Source of the DNA: CAYMDJ01 sp964537525 | Lineage (GTDB): Archaea; Aenigmatarchaeota; Aenigmatarchaeia; QMZP01 | Direction of reading: 5' to 3' | NCBI GenBank assembly: GCA_964537525.1 | Contig: CAZIAB010000039.1 | Coordinates: 1 to 7,714, forward strand | Length of the DNA stretch: 7,714 nt | Part shown: positions 1-5,638 of the stretch, one piece after another | Layout: every line of letters begins with the position of its first letter | Position numbering within the stretch: the stretch's first letter is position 1 | Made by a program: the position numbers and the translations under genes | Notes under the pieces: generated by a model | The model's database searches: none | What the model was told of the DNA's origin: nothing | Seen by the model: the letters and a program-made list of their open reading frames with translations, nothing else

Positions 1-7
1 AGGCAAT

Positions 8-13
8 AAAAAA
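8..13 (-). terminator. T6 tract after 159-aa pilin gene
   Basis: On the minus strand a run of six T begins 16 nt after the pilin stop codon (29-31). T-rich tracts on the non-template strand can terminate archaeal RNA polymerase without a hairpin. It could instead be part of a TATA box for a gene beyond the window edge. Confidence 0.35.
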
Positions 14-28
14 GAATTGGATGGTTGC

Positions 29-508
29 CTAGGTCACGGTTCCTGTGACGGTTCCCGTCTCCGTGTGGTCCAGGCCGCTTCCCGTGTTGTAAAGCATGGA
101 CACGTCAACAGAGTAGGAGGTCCCAGCGGTCGGTGAACCGAGGTCGAGGCCCGTGGTTGCCGGAAGCGCTGAGTAGGTCGAGCCGGGTGATATCTGGAGG
201 TATGTGGCACCCAAATCGGGCGTGGTGTTCCAGGTGTCTGTGTTGGTTCCCATAGTTACAGTGACTGTATAGACGGTAATTGTATCAGAGAGCTGGTTCT
301 TCAGTATTATGCTGAAGTTTCCGTTGCTTTCCAGGTCCCAGTCTGTCGGCGTCCCGAGCGTTGTGAACCCTGTCGGTATCCTTCCCGTGTACGTGGCCGG
401 GTTGAATATCCCCAGCGCATAGAGCGCTGCCGCCACTATTATCACGATAAGAATTGCCCATCCATATGTCATTAGATATTCCATCGCGGACTGAGCTTTC
501 ATGGACAT
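29..508 (-). CDS. Type IV pilin-like / class III signal peptide protein
   Basis: A 159-aa protein that is probably a surface filament subunit (pilin or archaellin-like). The N-terminus MSMKA/QSAMEYL matches the archaeal class III signal peptide: a very short basic leader, a prepilin peptidase site after Ala5, Gln at mature +1, and Glu10 at mature +5. A hydrophobic helix follows at residues 17-35. Such a helix normally anchors the subunit before assembly and packs the filament core. The remainder (about 40-159) is rich in Thr, Ser and Gly with alternating beta-type residues and possible N-glycosylation sites (NFS at 64-66, NTT at 94-96), as expected of an exposed beta domain. Met3 (position 502) is an alternative start; Met1 fits better with the TATA-like box centred 27 nt upstream. 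It is the last of three minus-strand pilus genes, 46 bp after the T2SSF gene. The filament type (adhesive pilus, archaellum or other) cannot be decided from sequence alone. Confidence 0.85.
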   Translation of the reverse strand: MSMKAQSAMEYLMTYGWAILIVIIVAAALYALGIFNPATYTGRIPTGFTTLGTPTDWDLESNGNFSIILKNQLSDTITVYTVTVTMGTNTDTWNTTPDLGATYLQISPGSTYSALPATTGLDLGSPTAGTSYSVDVSMLYNTGSGLDHTETGTVTGTVT

Positions 509-529
509 CGCTTTATAATTATCAGAGGT

Positions 530-541
530 TGCTTATAAAAT
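530..541 (-). promoter_or_regulatory. TATA-like box for 159-aa pilin gene
   Basis: Reading on the minus strand the core is ttttataagc, centred about 27 nt before the ATG at 508. That is the archaeal TATA-to-transcription-start spacing, implying a leaderless or nearly leaderless mRNA. It lies in the 46-bp gap after the T2SSF gene, so the pilin may be transcribed separately and more strongly than its neighbours. Confidence 0.5.
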
Positions 542-554
542 CCGCTTTGAATCA

Positions 555-1508
555 CTATTCTGGTATAAGGGTCCCGAACATGGAGGTCACCACAATCCTT
601 CCTATCAGGAACACGGCCAGGCCTATCAACATCATTATCGGCATGTATTTTATCCCGCTCCTTTCCTTTCCTGAATCTATTATGCCTATTATCAGGCCAC
701 CGAACAGTGTCGTTATTACTATGGCAGCAATGGAGAACCAGAACAGGAAGTCTCCTGATATGTCTATCTGGCCGAACTTCATCAGGGGGAGGCGCGACTG
801 GAACTCGTCAGGGACCTGTGCGACCGAGCCGAGCCTCGATATCGTTGTCACGAGGTAGCTGGACAGTGCATATAAAGCAGGAGCGCCAACGCATCCCGCG
901 AATCCGATGAATATCCCGTACATCAGGATGTTTGCCTTGACCTCCTTCTTTATTGATTCCTTCCTCCTGATGTCTATGGCGGTCTCCTCGAACAGAGCAA
1001 CGAGCTGCCCGCCGGAACGAACACCCCTTATTATCAGGGATATTGTGTTGTCCAGTACCGTTGACTTTATCGTTTTGGGTATCGTTGAAAGTGCCTCCTG
1101 GAGGGATTTCCCTGTCATCATCTCCTTGCCTGCCTGCTTGATTGCATCGGACAGCGGGCCGAACTCCTTCCTCGCGGACAGGAGCATCGCCCTGCTGGGT
1201 ATGAACCCCGACTTTATGTTCGCTGCCATCAGCTGCAGTGCATCGGGAAGTATGCTCTCAACGAAGTGGCTCCTCTTCTCCACGGCGAGTATAAGGAAGC
1301 CGTGCATCATCAGGAAGACGAAGATGAAAGCCGCACCAAAGGCTATTAGGAAGAACGAGCTGAACAGCAGGGCCGACCCGAGGCCGGCAGCAAGGGAAAC
1401 AAGGACCGCCTTCTCTATAAAGCTCTCTGGCTCTTTCTTGCTTCCGGAATAAACAAGCATCTCCTCTATCTTTTCCAGATAAGCGTGCGGAAGGAGTTTC
1501 TCCAGCAT
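555..1508 (-). CDS. T2SSF-domain pilus platform protein (TadC/FlaJ-like)
   Basis: A 317-aa polytopic membrane protein of the type II secretion system F superfamily, the inner platform that couples a cytoplasmic assembly ATPase to pilin insertion. Two hydrophobic helices lie close together at about 34-76. They are followed by a cytoplasmic helical T2SSF domain at about 83-185, with the pattern LPDALQLMAANIKSG at 87-101, a second amphipathic helical segment, and RGVRSGGQLVALFEE at 171-185. Further helices lie at about 196-225, 254-277 and 288-312. Length and a single T2SSF domain fit the archaeal TadC/FlaJ-like group. It lies 41 bp after one pilin gene and 46 bp before another, all on the minus strand, which strongly suggests one assembly unit. 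No ATPase gene is visible; it may lie beyond position 1. The start at 1508 is supported by a TATA-like box about 26 nt upstream. Which branch it belongs to (archaellum, Tad-like or other archaeal pilus) is not resolved. Confidence 0.85.
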   Translation of the reverse strand: MLEKLLPHAYLEKIEEMLVYSGSKKEPESFIEKAVLVSLAAGLGSALLFSSFFLIAFGAAFIFVFLMMHGFLILAVEKRSHFVESILPDALQLMAANIKSGFIPSRAMLLSARKEFGPLSDAIKQAGKEMMTGKSLQEALSTIPKTIKSTVLDNTISLIIRGVRSGGQLVALFEETAIDIRRKESIKKEVKANILMYGIFIGFAGCVGAPALYALSSYLVTTISRLGSVAQVPDEFQSRLPLMKFGQIDISGDFLFWFSIAAIVITTLFGGLIIGIIDSGKERSGIKYMPIMMLIGLAVFLIGRIVVTSMFGTLIPE

Positions 1509-1528
1509 GTATTAATATAACTGTCTTG

Positions 1529-1539
1529 GGTTAAAAAAT
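1529..1539 (-). promoter_or_regulatory. TATA-like box for T2SSF gene
   Basis: On the minus strand this reads cattttttaacc, centred about 26 nt before the ATG at 1508. No Shine-Dalgarno sequence is visible between it and the start. The T6 tract (1533-1538) also lies 12-17 nt after the stop codon of the upstream pilin gene and could terminate that transcript. Confidence 0.45.
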
Positions 1540-1549
1540 GCCACATGAA

Positions 1550-1978
1550 TCAGAGCCCTGTTATCCATCTGCTGCCCACGAAGTCCTGGACGCCCTGGCA
1601 TTCCTGTGACTTTATAGTCACCTCCTTCAGGGTTGACCAGACGTTGTCTATGGTAAAGGTCTCAAACCCTCCGCCGGCAACGCTGTATTCAGCAGGGTCC
1701 CTTGTTATCGTCCCGTTATCGTACTCGAGCAGCGTATAGAAAGTCAGGTCTGACTCCCCGCTGTTGTCCACGTAGAGATTAAGCTGGTTGTCAGAAGAGG
1801 AGTAGGTAGCCCCCTGTATGATTACGGACGCATCGAGGCAGTACTGGGTCTTTGATATCTGGCTGGTCGTGAACTGCGTTGCCCAGTTGGCAAGAAAACC
1901 CGCTATTATGAGGGTTACGCCTATGAGGAAAATAACTGCGACAAGAGGCGACACACCCTTGAGTGTTTTGCTAACCAT
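1550..1978 (-). CDS. Archaeal type IV pilin N-terminal domain protein
   Basis: A 142-aa pilin-like protein of the other archaeal class. The N-terminus MVSKTLKG/VSPLVAVIF has the K-G/V-S-P cleavage motif of the archaeal type IV pilin N-terminal domain family, with predicted cleavage after Gly8, and a hydrophobic helix at about 10-30. The mature domain (about 40-142) has alternating beta-strand-like segments and two cysteines, C47 and C127, that could form a disulfide outside the cell. Possible glycosylation sequon NGT at 88-90. It is the first of the three pilus genes in transcription order. Its sequence differs clearly from the 159-aa pilin downstream, so one may be the major subunit and the other a minor or tip subunit, or an archaellum-associated FlaG/FlaF-type protein; this assignment is inference. 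Confidence 0.82.
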   Translation of the reverse strand: MVSKTLKGVSPLVAVIFLIGVTLIIAGFLANWATQFTTSQISKTQYCLDASVIIQGATYSSSDNQLNLYVDNSGESDLTFYTLLEYDNGTITRDPAEYSVAGGGFETFTIDNVWSTLKEVTIKSQECQGVQDFVGSRWITGL

Positions 1979-2001
1979 ATTAATTATATTTGCCAGAGAT
2001 T

Positions 2002-2013
2002 CCTTATAAAGTT
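2002..2013 (-). promoter_or_regulatory. TATA-like box for 142-aa pilin gene
   Basis: On the minus strand this reads actttataagg, centred about 30 nt before the ATG at 1978, giving a leader of only a few nucleotides. It is likely the promoter of the pilus cluster. Confidence 0.5.
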
Positions 2014-2069
2014 AACAGAATACCACAACCCATAACGGCCATAGCACATCCTTCCTGTTGCCAGTGAGC

Positions 2070-2339
2070 TTACAGCCCCTCCTCCTTCAGGCCGTAGACC
2101 AGAATCTTGAGTATGAGGAAGCCGATAATCGTTCCTATGCCAACGAACATCAGGTATGGCATGGGAGAATCGAATATGAAGACCAGTTCCAGAGGCCAGT
2201 CATAGAACCCGTGGTGGAGGTCGAAGAACAGCACCGCCATGAAGGAAACGAAAGCTGATATCGCCAGGAATATAACATCACCCACCAATTCGTCCCTGGT
2301 CACCTTTGTCTTCCTGACCCTCCTGAGATGCCTCCGCAT
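2070..2339 (-). CDS. Small two-helix membrane protein, unknown function
   Basis: An 89-aa protein I do not recognise. The N-terminus is very basic (seven Arg/Lys in the first ten residues), which by the positive-inside rule places it in the cytoplasm. Two probable transmembrane helices follow, at about 20-39 and 61-83, joined by a loop with HHGFYDW at 42-48 and acidic residues. The C-terminus is short and charged (KEEGL). No catalytic motif or cysteine is present. It lies between the rhomboid gene (45 bp upstream) and the first pilin gene (91 bp downstream), all on the minus strand, but has its own TATA-like box, so membership of the pilus unit is uncertain. It is probably a real gene because the ORF has a clear helix pattern and a well-placed promoter. 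Confidence 0.65.
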   Translation of the reverse strand: MRRHLRRVRKTKVTRDELVGDVIFLAISAFVSFMAVLFFDLHHGFYDWPLELVFIFDSPMPYLMFVGIGTIIGFLILKILVYGLKEEGL

Positions 2340-2359
2340 GGTTAATATTGGTCGTGCAG

Positions 2360-2370
2360 CGATAAAAATC
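2360..2370 (-). promoter_or_regulatory. TATA-like box for small membrane protein gene
   Basis: On the minus strand this reads gatttttatcg, 21-31 nt before the ATG at 2339. It lies in the 45-bp gap after the rhomboid gene, and its T5 tract might also help end rhomboid transcription. Confidence 0.42.
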
Positions 2371-2384
2371 TTCCGTTAAATGGC

Positions 2385-3185
2385 TCACAGCCAGATGAAG
2401 GAGAGCAGCTTCGCTATTCCATAAAGGATGAACCCGACTATGAGGTCTATTGCCTGGAGAATGAAGCCAGCGAACGTGGCCAGCAGGGCGAACAGCGGGG
2501 ATAGTATAACCAGGAGGAGAAGGAGGAATCCCAGGACGAAGAAGCCCTTGACCGCCCTCTTGGGGGAGTAGAAGAAGGCGAACATCGTTCCGGTTATCAC
2601 ACCTCCTATGTGCGCAACGTTGGCGACGCCGGTCGTCACCTCAGCGAGCGCCTCTGGCTGGAAGAATACGGCCATTGACTCGAATATCACGAACAATATT
2701 GCGATGATTCCCAGCGGCAGGGGAAATATGTAGAGATGTATCCTCTTTATGGGGTTGATGAACATCGCGGCGCCCATCACCCCGAATACGCATCCTGACG
2801 CCCCAACGACTGGCATGGTACTGGTGAACATGTAAGCGAAGCTTCCTATCAGGCCCGAGATTAGGTACACTGCACCGAACCACCCGGGTGACATGTCGTC
2901 CTCGAGGGCCTTTCCGAAGAAGTAGAGGCCCAGCATGTTGAAGAAAAGGTGGGAAGCGCTGACGTGCAGGAAGAGGGAGGTGAACCACCTCCATATCTCC
3001 AGGGACTGCGGACCCGAGAACGAGAAGGTTTCGAAGACCCATGCCTGCATGGCCTCCGGCATGGAGAACACCAGGAGGAAGACTATGACATTCGCGAATA
3101 TCAGGCCCCACATGAGCTTGTGGAACTCTATCTTCAGACCCCCGAGCCTACTGCTTTTTGCAGGCCCTTTAGGTTTCTCGGCCAT
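2385..3185 (-). CDS. Rhomboid family intramembrane serine protease
   Basis: A 266-aa rhomboid protease, which cleaves transmembrane helices of substrate proteins within the membrane. Residue numbers are from Met at 3185. The signature motifs are all present: H74-x4-H79-L-x2-N83 in the second helix, GASG with the nucleophile Ser130, and AHIGG with the general base His192, so the Ser-His dyad is intact. The N-terminal 20 residues are hydrophilic and cytoplasmic. Start choice: the reading frame stays open to 3320, but the extra 45 residues would overlap the divergent DUF6485-like gene. Met at 3185 gives MAEKPKG with a TATA-like box centred 26 nt upstream, and is preferred. After the helix carrying His192 the protein keeps an unusual hydrophobic tail of about 50 residues (215-266) that could add two or three helices. 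Substrates are unknown; nearby surface proteins are possible targets but this is speculation. Confidence 0.9.
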   Translation of the reverse strand: MAEKPKGPAKSSRLGGLKIEFHKLMWGLIFANVIVFLLVFSMPEAMQAWVFETFSFSGPQSLEIWRWFTSLFLHVSASHLFFNMLGLYFFGKALEDDMSPGWFGAVYLISGLIGSFAYMFTSTMPVVGASGCVFGVMGAAMFINPIKRIHLYIFPLPLGIIAILFVIFESMAVFFQPEALAEVTTGVANVAHIGGVITGTMFAFFYSPKRAVKGFFVLGFLLLLLVILSPLFALLATFAGFILQAIDLIVGFILYGIAKLLSFIWL

Positions 3186-3191
3186 GTTACT

Positions 3192-3201
3192 ATTATTATT
3201 G
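3192..3201 (+). promoter_or_regulatory. TATA-like box for DUF6485-like gene
   Basis: The sequence attattattg is centred 26 nt before the ATG at 3222. It sits within the 36-bp divergent gap shared with the rhomboid gene, close behind the rhomboid start codon. Confidence 0.45.
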
Positions 3202-3206
3202 TCCTG

Positions 3207-3217
3207 CAATAAATAAT
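3207..3217 (-). promoter_or_regulatory. TATA-like box for rhomboid gene
   Basis: On the minus strand this reads attatttattg, centred 26 nt before the preferred rhomboid ATG at 3185. It supports that start over the longer frame to 3320. It lies between the opposing TATA-like box and the start codon of the plus-strand gene. Confidence 0.5.
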
Positions 3218-3221
3218 ATCC

Positions 3222-3416
3222 ATGGAATGCCCGAACAGGGAGGAGAACCTCAAGGAATGCACGTGCACCTACCCCGGCTGCCCGAGGAAAGGGTTCTGTT
3301 GTGAGTGCATCCGCCACCACAGGGAGAGAGGAGAGATTCCGGGATGCCTCTTTCCAAAGGACGCGGAGAAAACGTACGACAGGTCAGCAAGGGCTTTTGC
3401 CAGGTCCCTGAAGTAG
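3222..3416 (+). CDS. Cysteine-rich DUF6485-like small protein
   Basis: A 64-aa soluble protein with eight cysteines (C3, C13, C15, C20, C26, C27, C29, C42). The arrangement MECP...CTCTYPGC..KGFCCEC..HHRE.GEIPGC...KDAEKTYDRS resembles the small DUF6485 family found in anaerobic bacteria and archaea; this is recalled from the pattern, not searched. The spacing suggests a bound metal (zinc or an iron-sulfur cluster), but no function is established. A C-terminal amphipathic helix covers about 46-64. The start at 3222 is the only good Met and lies 26 nt from a TATA-like box. It is divergent from the rhomboid gene and 42 bp before the ACD beta gene, which has its own promoter. Confidence 0.72.
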   Translation: MECPNREENLKECTCTYPGCPRKGFCCECIRHHRERGEIPGCLFPKDAEKTYDRSARAFARSLK

Positions 3417-3425
3417 GCTCCGAAC

Positions 3426-3436
3426 GTTATTTATTA
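3426..3436 (+). promoter_or_regulatory. TATA-like box for ACD beta gene
   Basis: The sequence gttatttatta is centred about 28 nt before the ATG at 3459, in a 42-bp gap after the DUF6485-like gene. This suggests the two plus-strand genes can be transcribed independently. Confidence 0.5.
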
Positions 3437-3458
3437 TCCCCGGTTCAAATACTATAAC

Positions 3459-4106
3459 ATGGCAAAACTCTCGCAGGAGAAGACAGAAGCCCTCCTCAGG
3501 AGGTTCGGGATACCATTCCCGAAAAGGCTTCCTGCAAGGAACGAGGAGCAGGCAGTCCTGTGCGCGAGGAAGCTGGGCTACCCCGTCGTCCTCAAGGTAT
3601 CGAGCCCTGACATCGTCCACAAGACAGACGCCGGCGGGATTCTCGTCAACCTCGAGAATGACGAAGAGGTCAGGAATGGTTTCCGCAGCATCATGAAGAG
3701 CGCAAAGAAATACAACAGGAAGGCCAGGATAAACGGCGTTGACGTCTTCAAGATGATACCCAGGGGAACGGAACTCATTGTCGGCCTGAAGAAGGACCCC
3801 CAGTTCGGGCCTGTGATAATGTTCGGCCTCGGGGGAATCTTCGTCGAGGTCCTCAAGGACGTTTCCTTCCGCCTTGCCCCACTGACCAGGAAGGACGCCA
3901 GTGAGATGATAAGGGAGATAAGGGGCTACAAAATCCTCGAGGGCATCAGGGGAGAGAAGCCCGCAAACATAAAGGCCATAGAGAACACCCTCCTCAGGTT
4001 TTCTGACCTCGTCATGAAGAAGCCCGATATAAAAGAACTGGACATAAACCCGCTCTTCGCTTACGACAACAAGGTGGTTGCAGGCGACGTCAGGATTATC
4101 GTCTAA
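3459..4106 (+). CDS. Acetyl-CoA synthetase (ADP-forming) beta subunit, ATP-grasp
   Basis: A 215-aa protein matching the small ATP-grasp (beta) subunit of ADP-forming acyl-CoA synthetase (ACD). With the alpha subunit this enzyme converts acetyl-CoA (or another acyl-CoA), ADP and phosphate to the acid, CoA and ATP, giving substrate-level ATP in fermenting archaea. Visible family motifs: the lid/nucleotide segment KVSSPDIVHKTDAGGI (46-61), E105 in GTELIVG (103-109), the glycine-rich MFGLGGIFVEVLKDVSFRL (121-139), and ELDINPL (193-199) carrying the likely metal-binding Asp and Asn. Length is close to that of stand-alone archaeal beta subunits (roughly 230 aa). The CoA-binding and ligase domains found in fused homologues are absent, so an alpha subunit must be encoded elsewhere. 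The gene ends in a 4-nt tail-to-tail overlap with the minus-strand gene at 4103-4549. Substrate range (acetyl or other acyl) cannot be read from sequence. Confidence 0.88.
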   Translation: MAKLSQEKTEALLRRFGIPFPKRLPARNEEQAVLCARKLGYPVVLKVSSPDIVHKTDAGGILVNLENDEEVRNGFRSIMKSAKKYNRKARINGVDVFKMIPRGTELIVGLKKDPQFGPVIMFGLGGIFVEVLKDVSFRLAPLTRKDASEMIREIRGYKILEGIRGEKPANIKAIENTLLRFSDLVMKKPDIKELDINPLFAYDNKVVAGDVRIIV

Positions 4107-4549
4107 TCCTCTTCCTTTCCCTCTACCATTATGCCGCCCAGCCCGACCGAGGCGAACTTGTGAATCATCTCAGAAACCGTGTTCACTATCCCCTGGCCCT
4201 CGCCCATGTCAATGCTTATCTTCTCGGGGCTTATTATCTCCACGCTGGATGGCGCATAGTTTATAACCAGGGATACGAGCCGGTCGAAATTAATTGCAAG
4301 GACCTCCATCTCCACCACGTATGAGTATGCCTTGGGCACGTTGGGGAAGGGGTTCATCATCTCCTCTACCTTCTTGAAGTCCTTGAACGAGACCAGCGCC
4401 CCGTCCTCTGCCTCCATCCTCTTCACGTGCTTCTCGAGGGCATCCTTGGCCGCATCCTTCGAGACCGCCAGGACCTCTATTGCCATGACCGTCCTTATCC
4501 AGCCCTCTTTAAGGCGTTTCTCCACTTGCTCCTTCATCGGCTTTGCCAT
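4103..4549 (-). CDS. Hypothetical soluble protein with internal repeat
   Basis: A 148-aa protein I do not recognise. It has no signal peptide, membrane helix or cysteine, and is charged at both ends (MAKPMKEQVEKRLKEG and GKEED). An internal repeat is visible: IEVLAVSKDAAKDAL (24-38) and MEVLAINFDRLVSLV (81-95), each a strand followed by a helix. Each repeat is followed by a further helix/strand stretch, which suggests two alpha/beta units, possibly ferredoxin-like, or one pseudo-symmetric domain. A segment PSSVEIISPEKISIDMGEG (100-118) and a C-terminal helix plus GLGGIMVEG complete it. The start at 4549 is supported by an AT-rich TATA-like box about 25 nt upstream. Its stop overlaps the stop of the convergent ACD beta gene. 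Function unknown. Confidence 0.7.
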   Translation of the reverse strand: MAKPMKEQVEKRLKEGWIRTVMAIEVLAVSKDAAKDALEKHVKRMEAEDGALVSFKDFKKVEEMMNPFPNVPKAYSYVVEMEVLAINFDRLVSLVINYAPSSVEIISPEKISIDMGEGQGIVNTVSEMIHKFASVGLGGIMVEGKEED

Positions 4550-4566
4550 AACATCACGTTACATTG

Positions 4567-4580
4567 CTTATATTTAAATA
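4567..4580 (-). promoter_or_regulatory. TATA-like box for 148-aa hypothetical gene
   Basis: An AT-rich stretch, atttaaatataag on the minus strand, centred about 25 nt before the ATG at 4549. It immediately follows the amrS stop codon at 4581. Confidence 0.48.
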
Positions 4581-5585
4581 TTAAAGCCTCGCCCACTTCC
4601 TTCCCGCAATTGGAACTTTTTCACCGCACCCGCATTTCAGGATGGTCCTCCTTATCGAGAGGCCGTCCCTCGATATCAGCATCTTCCCGCACGAGGGACA
4701 CCTTGTGGATTCCCCGCCATGACCAAAGACGTTGCCTATGTACACCCAGCGGAGACCAATCCCCCTCGCTATCTTCTCTGCCTCCTCCAGAGTCCTGACG
4801 GGCGTTGGCTTGGCATCCATCATCCTGAAGGAGGGATGGAACCTCGAGAAATGGATTGGGGTATCCTCGCCGAGATTCTTCACAACCCATTTGCAGAGGG
4901 CTTCTGTGTCCTTCCTTCCGGTATTCCAGCCGGGAATCATGAGATTGGTTATCTCTATCCAGACCTTCTGGTCATTGTAGACGAGCAGGGCATCCTTTAT
5001 CGCCTTCTCATTGGGAACGTTGCATAGCTTCCTGTAGAACCTTTCGGGACCCTTGATGTCAACGTTTATCGCATGCAGATATTTGCTGGCCTGCATCGCC
5101 GGCTCGGGGTTGGTGTATCCGTTGGAAACCCAAACGTTATACAACCCTCTCTTCTTCGCAATCTTCATGGTGTCCAGGGCATACTCAAAGAATATGGTGG
5201 GCTCTGTATAGGTATAAGCAATCCCCCCGACCCCGCTCCTCACGGCGTGGCTGACAATCTCCTGTGGGGGGAAATCCTCACCGAAAACCCTCTCTGGATG
5301 GGAGATGTCGGAATTCTGGCAGAACTGGCAGTCCAGGTTGCACCCCACGGTGCAGACGGACAAGCATCTGGAGCCCGGCGCGAAATGGAAGAGCGGCTTC
5401 TTCTCTATGGGGTCGACCGCCATTGAGCAGAGCTGGCCGTACACCAGGGACATCAATCTTCCTCCGCTGTTTTCCCTCACCCTGCAGAAACCCCTCTTTC
5501 CCGGAAGGATGACGCACCTCCTCGGACAGAGAAAGCACTGGACCTTCTCTGCAGGGAGCCTCTTGTAGAACATGGCCTCTTTCAT
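4581..5585 (-). CDS. amrS: AmrS-type radical SAM enzyme (AmmeMemoRadiSam system)
   Basis: A 334-aa radical SAM protein that resembles AmrS, the radical SAM member of the AMMECR1-Memo-radical SAM trio, whose substrate is unknown to me. The 4Fe-4S site is C82-xxx-C86-xx-C89 in GCNLDCQFCQN, using the CxxxCxxC spacing. Before it is the family-typical stretch CSMAVDPIEKKPLFHFAPGS (53-72). An N-terminal cysteine set (C17, C20, C24, C34) resembles the zinc or cluster motif common at the start of this family. TEP at 127-129, VSNGY at 153-157 and INVDIKG at 173-179 are radical SAM barrel motifs. A C-terminal zinc-ribbon-like segment has C296-x2-C299 and C318-x-C320. Start at 5585; Met5 is an alternative. 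A TATA-like box lies 21-30 nt upstream of Met1. AMMECR1 and Memo homologues are not in the window. It ends 31 bp before the 148-aa gene starts; each has its own promoter-like element. Confidence 0.88.
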   Translation of the reverse strand: MKEAMFYKRLPAEKVQCFLCPRRCVILPGKRGFCRVRENSGGRLMSLVYGQLCSMAVDPIEKKPLFHFAPGSRCLSVCTVGCNLDCQFCQNSDISHPERVFGEDFPPQEIVSHAVRSGVGGIAYTYTEPTIFFEYALDTMKIAKKRGLYNVWVSNGYTNPEPAMQASKYLHAINVDIKGPERFYRKLCNVPNEKAIKDALLVYNDQKVWIEITNLMIPGWNTGRKDTEALCKWVVKNLGEDTPIHFSRFHPSFRMMDAKPTPVRTLEEAEKIARGIGLRWVYIGNVFGHGGESTRCPSCGKMLISRDGLSIRRTILKCGCGEKVPIAGRKWARL

Positions 5586-5605
5586 TGTTATCTCTTGGCT
5601 TGGTT

Positions 5606-5619
5606 CTTAAAAAACCAGA
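5606..5619 (-). promoter_or_regulatory. TATA/BRE-like element for amrS
   Basis: On the minus strand this reads tctggttttttaag and ends 21 nt before the amrS ATG at 5585. The same 14 bases occur at the same distance upstream of the ICMT-family gene (6169-6182). The T6 tract at 5609-5614 is 25-30 nt past the stop of that gene. Confidence 0.55.
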
Positions 5620-5638
5620 GAATCAGTTCACGTTTTGC

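Noticed and set aside
907..1452. A 181-codon open frame on the plus strand
   Set aside because: It is fully antisense to the T2SSF gene, whose domain pattern is clear. The translation has no coherent helix or domain pattern and no promoter-like element at the right distance.
2641..3111. 156-codon minus-strand frame inside the rhomboid gene
   Set aside because: Shifted frame of the rhomboid coding sequence with arbitrary residue composition; the rhomboid frame carries intact catalytic motifs.
3186..3320. 45-residue N-terminal extension of the rhomboid frame
   Set aside because: It would overlap the divergent cysteine-rich gene and does not resemble a rhomboid N-terminus; Met at 3185 has a well-spaced TATA-like box.
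4719..5426. Several 80-117 codon plus-strand frames opposite amrS
   Set aside because: All lie antisense to a gene with complete radical SAM motifs; the absence of stops reflects high G+C and codon bias.
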